From: Podospora comata
Taxonomy: Eukaryota; Ascomycota; Sordariomycetes; Sordariales; Podosporaceae
Reading direction: 5' to 3'
Length of the DNA stretch: 64,000 nucleotides
Assembly (NCBI GenBank): GCA_017354895.1
Contig: CP071493.1
Location: 6,448,001 to 6,512,000, forward strand
Position numbers and translations under genes: made by a program. Each line of letters opens with the position of its first letter. The first letter of the stretch is position 1. Below the pieces are notes generated by a model, which was not told the DNA's origin, did not search any database, and saw only the letters and a list, made by a program, of their open reading frames with translations. Of the stretch, positions 33,948 to 44,763 are shown piece after piece.

Positions 33948-36213
33948 ACCAACCCCGCTTGTTTGAGGCTCCGTACACCGTAAACCCCGGGCCGGCGGCG
34001 GAAACGGAAGAAATTCAACACCATAGAAAAACAACCGCAAATATCAGCGCAGAAGTCAACGAGCAAATTTCAAATTTTTGACCACGAAAGTCTGGATAAG
34101 GGGACACCAGTGCCCTTGCTCCGGTTGAACAGCGTACAACAAAAGTCAGAGGGGCTGGGAAAAGTGTTCTCGCTGAACTCACAACACGGGAACCGGGGGT
34201 CAGTGCCTGAAAACGATTGACTTGTCAAAGCCGGAACGGATACGACGGGACGAATGTGATATGCCGTACGGATGAGAACTGTCCTTGGCCCGAAACGAAG
34301 CTGGCTGTCGTTTTCGGCATCCAGCACACAGCATTGCACTGCGACAGACGGGGCAGGTGGTCCATTTCGTTCGGTTTTTCCCTTTGGGCGCAGATTGCGC
34401 CTGGTGCGAAGAAAGCGGTTGCAGTGGTGCGGAGGTGCGCTATTTGCTGCAAGGATGTGGTGATAAGTAATGTCGAGTGGCAAAGAGCGGTCCGAAAGAG
34501 CATGGTGACATGCTGCTGCCAGGCCACACACAAGCAGGTCGAGTCGAGGTTTCCAGCATGGGCTCTCTATCGGGTGCTGGGGCCGGGGGTTGGTTGTTGT
34601 TGGAGGTGGTGCTGGTGCTGGTGCTGGGCCACAGAGGGCGCTACGGTTGCGATTATGAGCACAATCCCGAAGCTATTTGCATCTCTGGATGTTGGTGGCA
34701 GGACTGCTCGTGTGCGACGTCGCTACCTGCTGCTCGTGTCGACCGGGTGTTTGCGAGTCAAGCAGCGTTATTTCTCTTTCCATGCAGGTAAGCCAGGAGT
34801 GGAAGGCTATTTGACGACGGCTTCTCAGCGAAAAGACATGCGTCGCCAAAGAGCAACAGGGAGTTGCGCACCATCGGCCGGCCAATGGCACAAAGTTGCC
34901 GACGCCCACTTTCCCATGTCGGCTTGGCAGGGAGGAGGGTTGGCGATGCTGGTCGATGCTGGTCGTGGTGTGGGCATTCCAGGCCCATCAAAGAAACAAC
35001 CAGCCCAGGACAGACGGGGGGGAGGGGTTGATGAGGGGTAACGTGAGCATCAAACCTAACGCGCCAGTGCAGCACAGCTCACCATCGAGAGCTTGGGCAT
35101 GCGTGGCAGTTAGCCCAGTATCACCGGACGCTGCGCAGGACGCCATCCAACCCATCCCTTCACCCTCACGGCAGCCAAACGGTCGAGGCCGTGTTTCCGG
35201 TCCAGTTTCGATGTCGAGAGCTTGGTCCAGACAGCTTTTTGAAGCGGGGCATTGCCGTCATTTGTAAGTGATCGGGCGAAGCTGATAAGATGGAATGTCA
35301 TCATTCTGAACAGGGGTGCATGATCAGCTCCAGGATCAAAGATGGAAGGAAACGAATCAGGTGTTGAGCTTCATTTCGAGGCTGTCGGCTGACCAATAGA
35401 TAAGATCCCGGCCGCAGGGATCCCAGGCGCACAAGGAACAGAAACGGAATAGCGGGGCGCATCTCCAAACCAGTACGTACCCGGAGCAAGAAGCCGGAAG
35501 GGCAGGAAAATGTGTTGTCAAAATCAAAGGTTGATCAATATGCGCCCAGAGCTATGAGCAAGCGATCCATGGTTGAACTCGAATGGCGAGTTGCGGGAGG
35601 GGCGGTAGTGTATACACACACACATATAGAGCGATAATTCAGGCGTCGATATCGCTTGATGGCTAGGCCCGAGGAAAATGCGACTTAGCTTGCGACACGT
35701 TGCCTTGAGGGGGGGCGTGATGGGTTGCGGCATAGCAGGAGCCACGAAAGCCGAAGCATGCGAAGGATGAGGAAGGAGAGTCGGCTTGGTGACGACCATG
35801 ATGACTGGTGTCTGGGTGGATATGGGTTGTACAGAACACACCAGCATACCATTTTCGGTAAACACAGCATACGAGGGACTTTTTGGATCAGAGCAGCTGC
35901 TCCGAGTATGGAGTTTGGTGAAAAGTCCCGTTGGTCGCCGCACTTCCAGCCTCGGAGCCACAGCATGACAATGCAGAGAGACGCAACCGGGCCAGAAGAT
36001 GGCATCGGTGATAATGTGGCTCGGAAGCAGCCATTCCTTGCGCTCCAGGGCAACCTTGAAGGACTGACAATTCGTGGACTTTCACCCCGGGGCCAGCACG
36101 CTGCAACACAGGGACAAGGTTCATGTTCGGCTTCAGGTTCATCCAGGTCCACCAGGTCCAAGCATGGGATGGGCGCTGGGGCTATGGGCGTCGACGGTGA
36201 ACAGCCTCCCGTT

Positions 36214-36232
36214 GGGGTTGGGGTTGGGGTTG
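36214..36232 (+). repeat. GGGGTT repeat
   Basis: Three units of GGGGTT and a partial fourth, followed by GTTGGT. It has quadruplex potential. It is not a fungal telomere repeat (TTAGGG) and is far too short to be one. Confidence 0.65.
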
Positions 36233-36652
36233 GTGTTGGTGTGAGGCAGTGGGCGGGATTGCGATTGGGCTGGGTTGTTTGATTACCGTTCAATACCTCA
36301 CCAGAGAGACAGACGGGTATTAGTGACGCTGTACAGAACACACACAGCACACCTCCAACCGCTGGCACATCCAGGCGCACACACGGCGGCACCGGACTTG
36401 AGACCGAAGTGCTCCCCGTCTGAAGTGGCTTCTGTTGTGCGTGCCGTTTGCGAACTGCTGCCGCAAGCTGCTTTTCCGGTTTACGGTTACGGGATTGCCT
36501 TTTGACGATTTGCTTTTCAGCATGTCTTGTTCGTAATCTCGATGCTGACAATGGTGCGTTTTCTCCCTTGGACGGGCATGCTGCATCCCCGCACCACACA
36601 CACACAGTCCAGCCCAGGCTACCGGCCGCCGCTTTGTTGAGACTTGTGTTGC

Positions 36653-36780
36653 ATTTTTATTTTTTTATTTTTTTTAAGGTTGGAAAGTTTGTGGTTTTTT
36701 TGGGTTTTTTTTTTGTGGTTTTTGTTTGTGGTTTTTTTTTTTGGCCTTTTTTTTTTGGCTTTTTTTTTGGCTTTTTTTTC
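36653..36780 (+). repeat. T-rich low-complexity tract
   Basis: About 130 nt made of T runs of 5-11 nt separated by GG, GGC or GTGG. It lies in the gene-poor region, about 1.8 kb upstream of the RING start codon. Confidence 0.8.
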
Positions 36781-38617
36781 CCTTCTTTGTGGCTGCCCGC
36801 CTGGTATTAGGCACTGTACACTCGACGCCCTTGGCTCGGTTCCTTTCAGAACGGTTGTTTGTGCCTTCCACTTTTTGCCTTTTTGGAGTCTCAGACGGGA
36901 CTTTCCACAGAAGCCCCTCCCTCGCACCCCTCACTCACCCCTCTCCCTCCCTCCGTCCCCCGCCCCCCGCCCCCCAGCAAAGCACCAAAGCACAGCGCTC
37001 GCTGGCTGGCTTGCTGGCTTGCTGGCTGGACGGATCAGGGAGGGGAAAAAGAACCGGCCCCTGCAAGAAGGAAGAGTGCGGCCGCTCATGTCTTTGACGG
37101 TCTTTGTTTGCGCAGCGCTGTGTACGGTACAGTAGCTTACGGTACGTACAGGGGATCCACCCGCTGCAGTCCACCAACAGCGGCCCTCGGTTTGGCTGGC
37201 AAAGATGCCGCCGATGCGAGCGAGACCTGCGAGTGATCGAGGATCCCTCTTACTCTCTCTCTTCCTTGCTGTAGGAGAGGTAGCGGGTTAGAGGTGGCTC
37301 TTACTAGTGCCTGCTCTGCAGTCCCGCCTGTGACCAACGAGTGACCAGAACCGAATTGATTACGGGTGACTCTTGGTGACTCGGTGACCTGACCTGACAT
37401 GACCAAGCCCATCCAGCCAGCCTTGACTTGGACTTGAGCTGGGCTCGTCCTGCTAAGAAAACTGATACCTACTTGGGCTTGAAACTGGAACTTGCTTGAC
37501 GGGACAAGTGCCTTGCCCTTTTTTTGCTCCGCCCTGCCCCCCATGTTCCATGCTCAGGCTCCATGCTGCTTCGGGTCTTTCTTGCTTTTGATGATACAAA
37601 ACCGACACGATCCCCAACAGCCTGTTCCGCCCGTTCCCTTTCTTCTCCCTTTTGCTCTCTTCCCGCCACCTGCCTTCCCTCAACACACAGCCGAACCCGT
37701 ATCCTCACCACCGTCCCTTTGAGGTCTTTGCTCTCTTGTTCAGCTTTTGTGTCCTTGTTGGAGCACATCTCCAACCAAGCGCTTTTATCTTCTGCCTCTC
37801 GGCTTATCGGCGGTTTCCCTTCTGGTCTTATCAGTCCTCTGGCCCGGTGTGGAGTCTGGAGCTCGGTCTATCTAGCTGTCACCTCATACATGGGATTTAT
37901 GAATGGATAAGTGAGCAACCAAGAGCAATTCACCCCCCACCCCTCCCCTCCCTCTGGGATTTTGCAGGGGCGTGATGGGCAGAGCCTGCCGCCGGAGGGC
38001 TCGAGTTAGATTTTTCTTGGAGATAAATAACTGACTCGGCCGGTTGCGCTCAAGTTGCAGAGTAGAAAACTTCCACGAACATTGCCCCTGATTTGCGACT
38101 GCCTGACCTCAGCGAGTATATCTGGTGAATTACACGACGGCGAAAGTGAGCATCAATCACCGACGAACTCTAACCCTGTCCACGACCCCGGAACGAGCCC
38201 GTTTTTGCGGTTGGGAAGACTCGGACACGCTGGGCATTTACCTATGCATGGTGGAGGATCAAAGTTCCAGCTTTGCCAGTCGTAAATCTGGGCCATCGAG
38301 GTTCTCAGCCACTAGACTGAGCCAATATTCAACCTAGCCATCACAAAATCCCACCACCGGCTGGAAGCAAGAGAGGATTACGAGCCAGAGCATTTTTAGG
38401 GAACGGCAGAGCGGTGAGAGCCACAAGCTCAGGAGCTTCGCCTTCTTTGTCAAAAACACCTGGGACAGTTGCCATCTCCGCTGAAAGAAGCCCAACCACG
38501 GATCAGGAAGTTCACGGCGGAAACTGCAGCAGCCTCACACCCCCATAGGCTATCTACTGCAGCTACCCGTTGTGAATCGCAATCAGAACCACGGTCCGGT
38601 TGACTGAGCAGAACAAG

Positions 38618-41456
38618 ATGGATCAAATGGACTATGAGATGCACCAGGCCGAGGTGCCAACCTCTCAGGCGCCCGCACATCCAGCAACGCATTCCGGATT
38701 CCAAGGTGTGCCACCACAGGGTCAGGGCGGTTGCCCCTTTTTCCGGAATGAACAACAGCATCGCCAGCCATCAGGCTTGCCTCATCTTCACCCCTCATAC
38801 CCGCACTACCACCATGGTGTTAACTCTCTGTACCACCTGTCCAGACAAAACCAAGGACCCCACGCTCCTCGGCCATCCCACAGCCGCAACCTCTCCCTTC
38901 AGCCACACCATCACCCTCAACAGCCCAGCCACGGACAACTGCAACAGCAACAACAACAACAACATCAACAACATCAACAACAACAACAACCACAACAACA
39001 ACAACAACAGACTCAACCCCCCCCATTGTCTCTGCCACTGCCTCATTCCCAGTCCCACTCGCACTCCCTCTCTCATCCCCATCCGCACTCGCACTACGAT
39101 CCGATCTACCCCGGATGGTCCTCTTCGGCACAGAGCGCCAGTCCCGCATATCAGTGGGTGGCCCCCGCTTCTGCCCCCGGCCCTCCCCCGCCACATGCCG
39201 TCCCGCTCCTTGCGGTTCCGTTGCAGCTGCAGTCAATCTTGAGGCCGTCAGGCTCTGATCAATTCTTTCCCAACGGCGGAGCAGGGAGTACAAACCCTAG
39301 CGGGTCCAACTCTGTGCTACCCAGCTTTCACTCGAACCAAAATCTTCCACATCTCGATTCCACCGTGCCACCACCCTTCTCCTTCCCCTTCCGCCATCCT
39401 TCTGCCCTCCACCGGTTTTCGGTGGCGCCAGCTATTCAGAACCACCAGAGCCACTCGGGCTTGCCACAAGCCCCGTCTTTTCCTCAAGCGTCAACCCAAA
39501 ACCAAACCCACCAACTTTACCAGAGTCAGCCTGGTCGGGAGGCGCTGTCTTCCGTAGCCATGAATACCGACCGCCCTTCTCCCGGCGATGCCCCCGCCGC
39601 TCAGTCCTCCCAGGCAGCTTCGGGTACCAACATGTCTTCCAACCCAAGTTCCGGAGCCGGCCCGGCGTCCTCTGGCTTGCCCCAGCCGGTCAATGGCTCA
39701 GGGGAGCCGTCGAGACGATCGGATCGTGGCCCCGGGAGCAACATGGCGTCCGGTCAGTTACCGCTTCCCGAACCTCGCCCAATGACCGCCGGTGACTCGA
39801 CCCTGGCCATGTATCGGGGGTTCAGTGGTGAACAACGCCGAAGCGTGATTCGTCGAGCTCGTGCTGAGTTGGCCCAACCAACCGGCGACGACTACGATGA
39901 AAGCGAAGAGGACTACAGCCCGATCGACGACGACGATGAAGCGTACCGCTTTGCCACCCAGTTCGGCCACGGATACATGCCGGACGAGAGTCGTCTCCGC
40001 CAACAGCAGCTTCTTCGTGGCCAGATGTCGAGCAACAAGCGTGTGGCCTCCAAGAAAGCATTGGCCTCGTTGCAGAGCGTCGATATGGAGAGCCTGACGG
40101 CATCCGAGAGAAGTAAGTGCCCCCTGCCCCTCCAGGTGTCAGTTCGAGCTCAACGGTGCTGACTTGGCTGACAGCCTGTGTCATTTGCTACAATGACTTT
40201 GGAGTGACGAGTCCCGAGGGGATCAGCGAGGCTCCGCTTCGACTTCCAAAGTGCAAGCACATTTTCGGTGACCACTGCATCAAGAAGTGGTTTGAAGAGT
40301 CTGACAGCTGCCCTTACTGCCGAGACAAGGTGCCTTCTGACCCTGCCATGCCCCCCAGTGTTCAGGGATATATTCGAGCGTGAGTTGTTTGGGATTTCAA
40401 AAGCTGTGGCGCTGTCGAGTGGGTATGCTAACAGCTGTCAACAGGACGGGAGAGTTTGTAGGAATGCCATATCGGCATGGCCCAGAACCAGGCAGCCGAT
40501 TGCCCACCCACCCGCCGTCGAGAAGTGTCCAGAGCGGGGAGCGCCGGGCCTCTCCCTCCGACCCCTCGACCGAAAGCATGCGGAGGACTCGGCCCCGTTT
40601 CGGTGCCGCCCGTGGCTACGGCCCTCCAGCTTCGAACTTTGCCACTTCTTCGGGCTCTCGCCCGGGGCCTCCCCATGGTGCTTTCCCGAGCATGGCCGGT
40701 TTTCCTGGCTCAGTTGGTGCTGCCCCCCCGGGGCCATTCCAACCAAGTGGCCCGCCAGGAGCAAGCGGTGAGCAACAGATGCCCCTCCCTGCCCCCCCTG
40801 TTTCCTTTCTCTTCACCCAAGAAAGTTCCGTCGGGCTGACTGGGCTGCTTCGCGCCGGGCGGCAGCTCCAACCGGGTATGGGCAGCAACAGCAACATGGG
40901 CAGGGGCACCCTCCTCCCCGATACTATGCGCCATAACCTGTTGCAGTTTTCGGCGCCGCCTGCACCGGCCGACTCTCTGAGGAGCCCTTCGATCCTCCGT
41001 CCTAACCCGTCTGCTTTTCTGTCTTTGTTACCCGATCTGAACGCACCATGCACGCACCCATTTTCGGCAGCTGTGCGTCAGGGAATGTCCGCCCGCGGCG
41101 CGAACCCTACTACTCAGCCGGCCCCAGCCCCCCGAAACTTGTCAAGAGCCAGACCGGGATACAACTCGACATACTCGACCACGAGGGACGGCCGGTCAAA
41201 TGCCCACTTGATTGCGGAGGTAGAGGCTCAGTTGAGAGCAGAGACGTTTGGACCGGCTTCCAGCAGAACGTTGGGTGGCCCACAGGTCGTTCGCGAGCGG
41301 CTGCACCAGCAACGGGCGTCATCAACAAGCTCGCTCGCTCCCCAACGAGGCTATGGCCATCCGCAGCCTCAGTTGCCCCAGAATGCCCGCGGGGAAGCGG
41401 GTGAGCCGCCACAAAAACGACGTCGGAGTGGTAGCTTCAGCGAGGGGAAGCAGTGA
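38618..41456 (+). CDS. RING-finger protein, putative E3 ubiquitin ligase
   Basis: Three exons, 38618-40112, 40175-40379 and 40445-41456, give 903 aa. The first 490 residues are low complexity: His/Pro/Ser-rich, with a glutamine tract encoded by CAA/CAG. The RING is split over the first intron junction: CVICYNDFG, then LPKCKHIFGDHC and SDSCPYCRDK. Seven zinc ligands are evident. The position two residues after the RING His, normally Cys or His, is Gly (HIFGDHC), with a His just before the sixth ligand. The C-terminal 330 residues are Pro/Ser/Arg-rich and end in PPQKRRRSGSFSEGKQ, a possible nuclear signal. Inside exon 3 a possible intron (40770-40863) would give an alternative, shorter end. The start is the first ATG in frame; three more ATGs follow within ten codons. 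Substrates unknown. Confidence 0.82.
38938..39012 (+). repeat. CAA/CAG repeat encoding polyglutamine
   Basis: Trinucleotide run of CAA and CAG with a few CAT and CCA codons, encoding a tract of roughly 24 residues, mostly Gln. CAA predominates, which differs from pure CAG expansion tracts. Confidence 0.92.
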
Positions 41457-42111
41457 GCGAAATGCGGCCCATTGACAACGAACCAGCTTTTGTGATTTCT
41501 TTTTCTCTTTTTCCCTTTATCCTTAATACCCAAACTCGTCTCTTTTTTTTCTTTTTTTCCCATTAACTCTGCGGCATTTTCGTCTCCTCCCCTGATGTCT
41601 TTCCGGAGCTGATCTATACCATGCCTCCCACTCTTTGTTTTCTCCTTTTCTTTTTTCTTTCCCACTCGCACCGCACAGACAATATGGGCATAGACTTTTG
41701 ATTTTTTTCGGGAGCAACACAAAACGGCACAGCAGCTGAAGTTCTGAGGCTTCTTTCTTCAATCGCCACTATTTTCTTTTCGGCGCTTTTTAACCTCGTG
41801 TTGCTTTGATCATTGCGAGCTACGGGTTACCAACAAGAACGGCGTTTTCTTTTTCGCCAGTGGGAGGAAAACGAAACGCGATTTGGGATGGCTTACGCGG
41901 GAGCTCGGTTTTTCGGCTCAGTTCACCAAGAGTGACTTTTCGTTTTCTTTGACTGGAGGGGTGGGAAGGAAAGGGAATGGTTTTGGTTTTGGCTTGGTGC
42001 TGTTTTTTCTCATTTAGCCTCATTGCGAAAACGAATCGGCTATGAGAGGACATTGTTCGGAAGGGGAGGATTCATGATGGAGTTTTGTCACTTTTTTTTC
42101 CGTTTTTTTCC

Positions 42112-42129
42112 TTTTTTTTTTTTTTTTTT
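42112..42129. repeat. T18 homopolymer
   Basis: Eighteen consecutive T, preceded by shorter T runs broken by C or CCG. Intergenic. Confidence 0.9.
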
Positions 42130-42820
42130 GTCGTTGACAATCAGTCTGCGATTTGCGATTCGGTGGGGATTGCGTCCGGGAAGAATGAGACCAGGCAGCG
42201 AAGAACGGACAGCAAGTGAACCTACGAGAACAGAGCAGGAAGAGAGATTTGCAGCGGAGTGAGCAAAGGGCATGGAATAAGTGGACTGGACTGGAAGTGA
42301 TGATGGGACGGGTAGTGGGAATGGTAATCTCGCCACTTTGAGGGGGGCGGTGGCTAGACGAGATGAGATGGGATGGATGGGATCCGATTTCATGCCTTGG
42401 CCTGTTGTCTCTTTTATACTTGTTACCCTGAATTCGTCGTCACTTAGGTCTAGCTTCTTTCGTTGATGCCTCCTAGCCTTGCGGTAAACAGGAGCAAAGG
42501 CTGGCGAAACAGAATAGGGAGAGAACATCACTCTTCTCACTAAGCGCTTGGTGTTCTGTGGGATAGTTGTGATTCGTGAAGAGGAATAGCAGCAGAATAA
42601 GCGATGGTTAAATATGCTTTGCGGTGCATGAAACCAAGCAGAGCGGATATATCTCTGAAATCCTCGACACCAGCTCTAGGGACGTCTGGCACTGGTCATT
42701 AACACCTACCTACCCCTTCTCTTGAACAATATGCGAAGGCGAATACGAAACTTGCCCTTCTGGTCTCATCATGAATTTCCTGGTAAGCAGAACCCCTCTC
42801 CTATCCTTTTTTTAATATAA

Positions 42821-42840
<20 letters not shown>
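42821..42840. repeat. (AT)10 microsatellite
   Basis: Ten perfect AT units within a wider AT-rich patch (42807-42850). Likely polymorphic in length between strains. Confidence 0.95.
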
Positions 42841-42851
<11 letters not shown>

Positions 42852-43348
42852 CAAGAGGTTGCTCTTGAGATATTCCATCCTGTCTGAGCAAAGATATCGG
42901 GCAAGCACACCAATGACAAATTTAGCATGGATAGAAATATACATCCTTTCTAGTCGTCCTGGCCGGCTTGAAATAGCTAATACTGTAAGTCGAGAGATGA
43001 CAAGAAGAAGTATATCTACTGGAAAACATAGTCATTAGGGACGTAAGACGTTCTCAGGCATGGCGAAGAGGCTACGTTGACTCGAAAGGATGATTGGTTA
43101 AGTGCGGGTAGGCATGAGAGAAAGCTTTTGAGGCCTGAGAAGGAACGGATCTATCTTTCCACATGAGGCAAGGATGGAATGAGGCTAGTCATAAGGGACA
43201 ATAGTATATTTCAAGAGGAGGTTATGTCGGGGGGGTGGGGGGTTACCTGCTTGGACGAAAGCCGGTTGGTTTGTGTTACGGTTGGAGGTGTCATCTCAGC
43301 TTGCGGGTTGAAGATGATCAAGAAGCAATCGCAAGTAGAGTTCGTCTA

Positions 43349-43366
43349 TTTTTTTTTTTTTTTTTT
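43349..43366. repeat. T18 homopolymer
   Basis: Eighteen consecutive T, about 130 nt downstream of the stop of the minus-strand APH-like gene; there it reads as A18 in the transcript direction. Confidence 0.9.
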
Positions 43367-43493
43367 CATCCAGTCCCGGATTATCATATCATTCTCAAGA
43401 GGAAACTGGAAGACCCAATAAAGCTCGTTGTTCAAATTTCAAAATATCTCCCGTTGCTCAACACACGCCAACACTATATATATATCCCACCCC

Positions 43494-44763
43494 TCATAAC
43501 TTACTCTTCTTGGCCTCCGCCCCCTTGCTGCTCTGCGCCAGCTCCCACGCAAATTCAGCAAACAGCGTCCTCGCATCCCCGTGCCTCTTGGCCTGCTCAC
43601 TGCTCGCCTGCCTCCTCGCCAACCTAGCGGCAATCCCCTGGCAAATCGCCGCCAACCTGAAAATACTAAACGCCTGCGCCCACTGCAGCTCCCTCCTCCT
43701 CGTCTCCACCACCGCCCTATCCTCCTCCCTCGCCTCGGGCTCCAGCACCGCAAAATACAACTCTGTCAAATCCTCCCTCGACGGCAACCCCCTCGTCGCC
43801 TTGGGCAAGAACCCAGGGTGCAAGTGCACCGACCGAGCAGGGTCCAAAAACGCGGTGTAATACGGCGTCAGCAGGTTCGCCAAATCGGAAAGGGGGTGCC
43901 CGATGGTGGACATCTCCCAGCTTTGTTTGTGACAGCACTTGTTAGCATGGTAGTCGCAAGCAGCACAGGGAAGGAGAAGGGGGTCATACTCCAGAATCCC
44001 AATCACCCTCGGCTCGGTCTTGTGGAAGACCAGGTTGTCAATCTTGAAGTCTCCGTGGATCAGCGTCCCCTTGTCCGCCGGCTGGGCCTTCCCATCGCTG
44101 AAAAAGGCCATGAGCTCCTCGAAGAAGGGGAGTTGTCCGACTTGCTCTTTTGTGTCCACGTCCTCGACCGCGGCCTGGGCACCGCAGATCTGCTTCCAGG
44201 TGGCGATCTGCCGGTTGTAGAAGCCGTCGTGGCGGCCGAAGCTCTCCAGCCCGACGCTTTTTGGGTCGATGCGGTGGAGTTTGGCCAGGGTGCGGACGGC
44301 GTCGGCCCAGATGGCGCGGCGGTGGTCGGGGAGGACGTTGGGGATGACGGGGTCTTCGAAGATGCGCCCGTCGAGGAACTCCATGATGTAGAAGGGGGTG
44401 CCGATGACAGAGTCATCTTCGCAGAGGCAGTAGGCTCTGGGCACGGGGACGTCGGTGGTGGAGAGGGCGGCGATGATGCGGTACTCGCGCTCGACCTTGT
44501 GGGCGGTTTTGGAGACGAGCTTTCCGGGAGGCTTCTTGCGGAGGACGTAGCGGTCGCCCGAGGGGGTGGTGAGCTGGTAGGTGGGGTTTGATTGGCCGAA
44601 TCCAAACTGTTTTGTGGTGTTAGCAGTGGTGGTGATGAAGGGGGGTGGTGACGAGGTGAGTTACCTGGTGGACATCAAGGGGCGTCTCAATCTCAGGGAC
44701 GGTCTTGTTCAGCCATCGCTCCAGGGAGCGGATGTCGATTGGGTGACGGACTCTTCCTGCCAT
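43494..44763 (-). CDS. APH-fold kinase-like protein with peroxisomal SKL signal (ACAD10/11 N-domain-like)
   Basis: Three exons on the minus strand, 44763-44665, 44606-43990 and 43920-43494, give 380 aa. The fold is aminoglycoside phosphotransferase: nucleotide-loop region FGFGQSNPTYQL, Lys in DRYVLRKKPPGKL, catalytic loop LIHGDFKIDNLVFH with Asp near residue 219, and metal-binding Asp in GILDWEMSTIGHPLSDL. That last motif appears only after the intron 43921-43989 is removed. This branch resembles the kinase domain of animal ACAD10/11, which phosphorylates 4-hydroxyacyl-CoAs; the substrate here is not known. The last three residues are Ser-Lys-Leu, a type 1 peroxisomal targeting signal, so import into peroxisomes for fatty-acid use is a reasonable inference. 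It is not a resistance gene on this evidence. Confidence 0.9.

Larger units (their letters stand above)
33256..38617. other. 5.4-kb gene-poor region
   Basis: The largest gap in the window, between the giant orphan and the RING gene. Frames up to 306 codons exist (34217-35041 +, 35685-36605 -), but they begin at non-ATG codons, are rich in Cys/Trp or Pro/Thr from simple repeats, and match nothing I know. It holds GGGTCC repeats (33925-33947), GGGGTT repeats (36214-36232), a long T-rich stretch (36653-36780), CCCTC/CCCCCG tracts (36940-36980) and GCTTGCTGGCTG repeats (37000-37030). A long promoter and leader of the RING gene, or a noncoding transcript, would fit. Confidence 0.5.
41457..43493. 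other. 2-kb convergent intergenic region
   Basis: Between the stops of the RING gene (+) and the APH-like gene (-). It contains T runs of 18 nt (42112-42129, 43349-43366), an (AT)10 microsatellite (42821-42840) and otherwise unremarkable sequence. No frame here is convincing as a gene. Confidence 0.55.

Noticed and set aside
34217-35041. 274-codon plus-strand frame in the gene-poor region
   Set aside because: Starts at TTG, includes Cys/Trp repeats produced by GGTGCTGGT sequence, no splice-supported extension and no motif.
36214-36232. GGGGTT repeat considered as telomere-like sequence
   Set aside because: Only about three units, not the fungal TTAGGG repeat, and surrounded by ordinary gene-bearing sequence.
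35685-36605. 306-codon minus-strand frame in the gene-poor region
   Set aside because: Starts at GTG within a GT repeat and contains Pro/Thr repeats from simple sequence.
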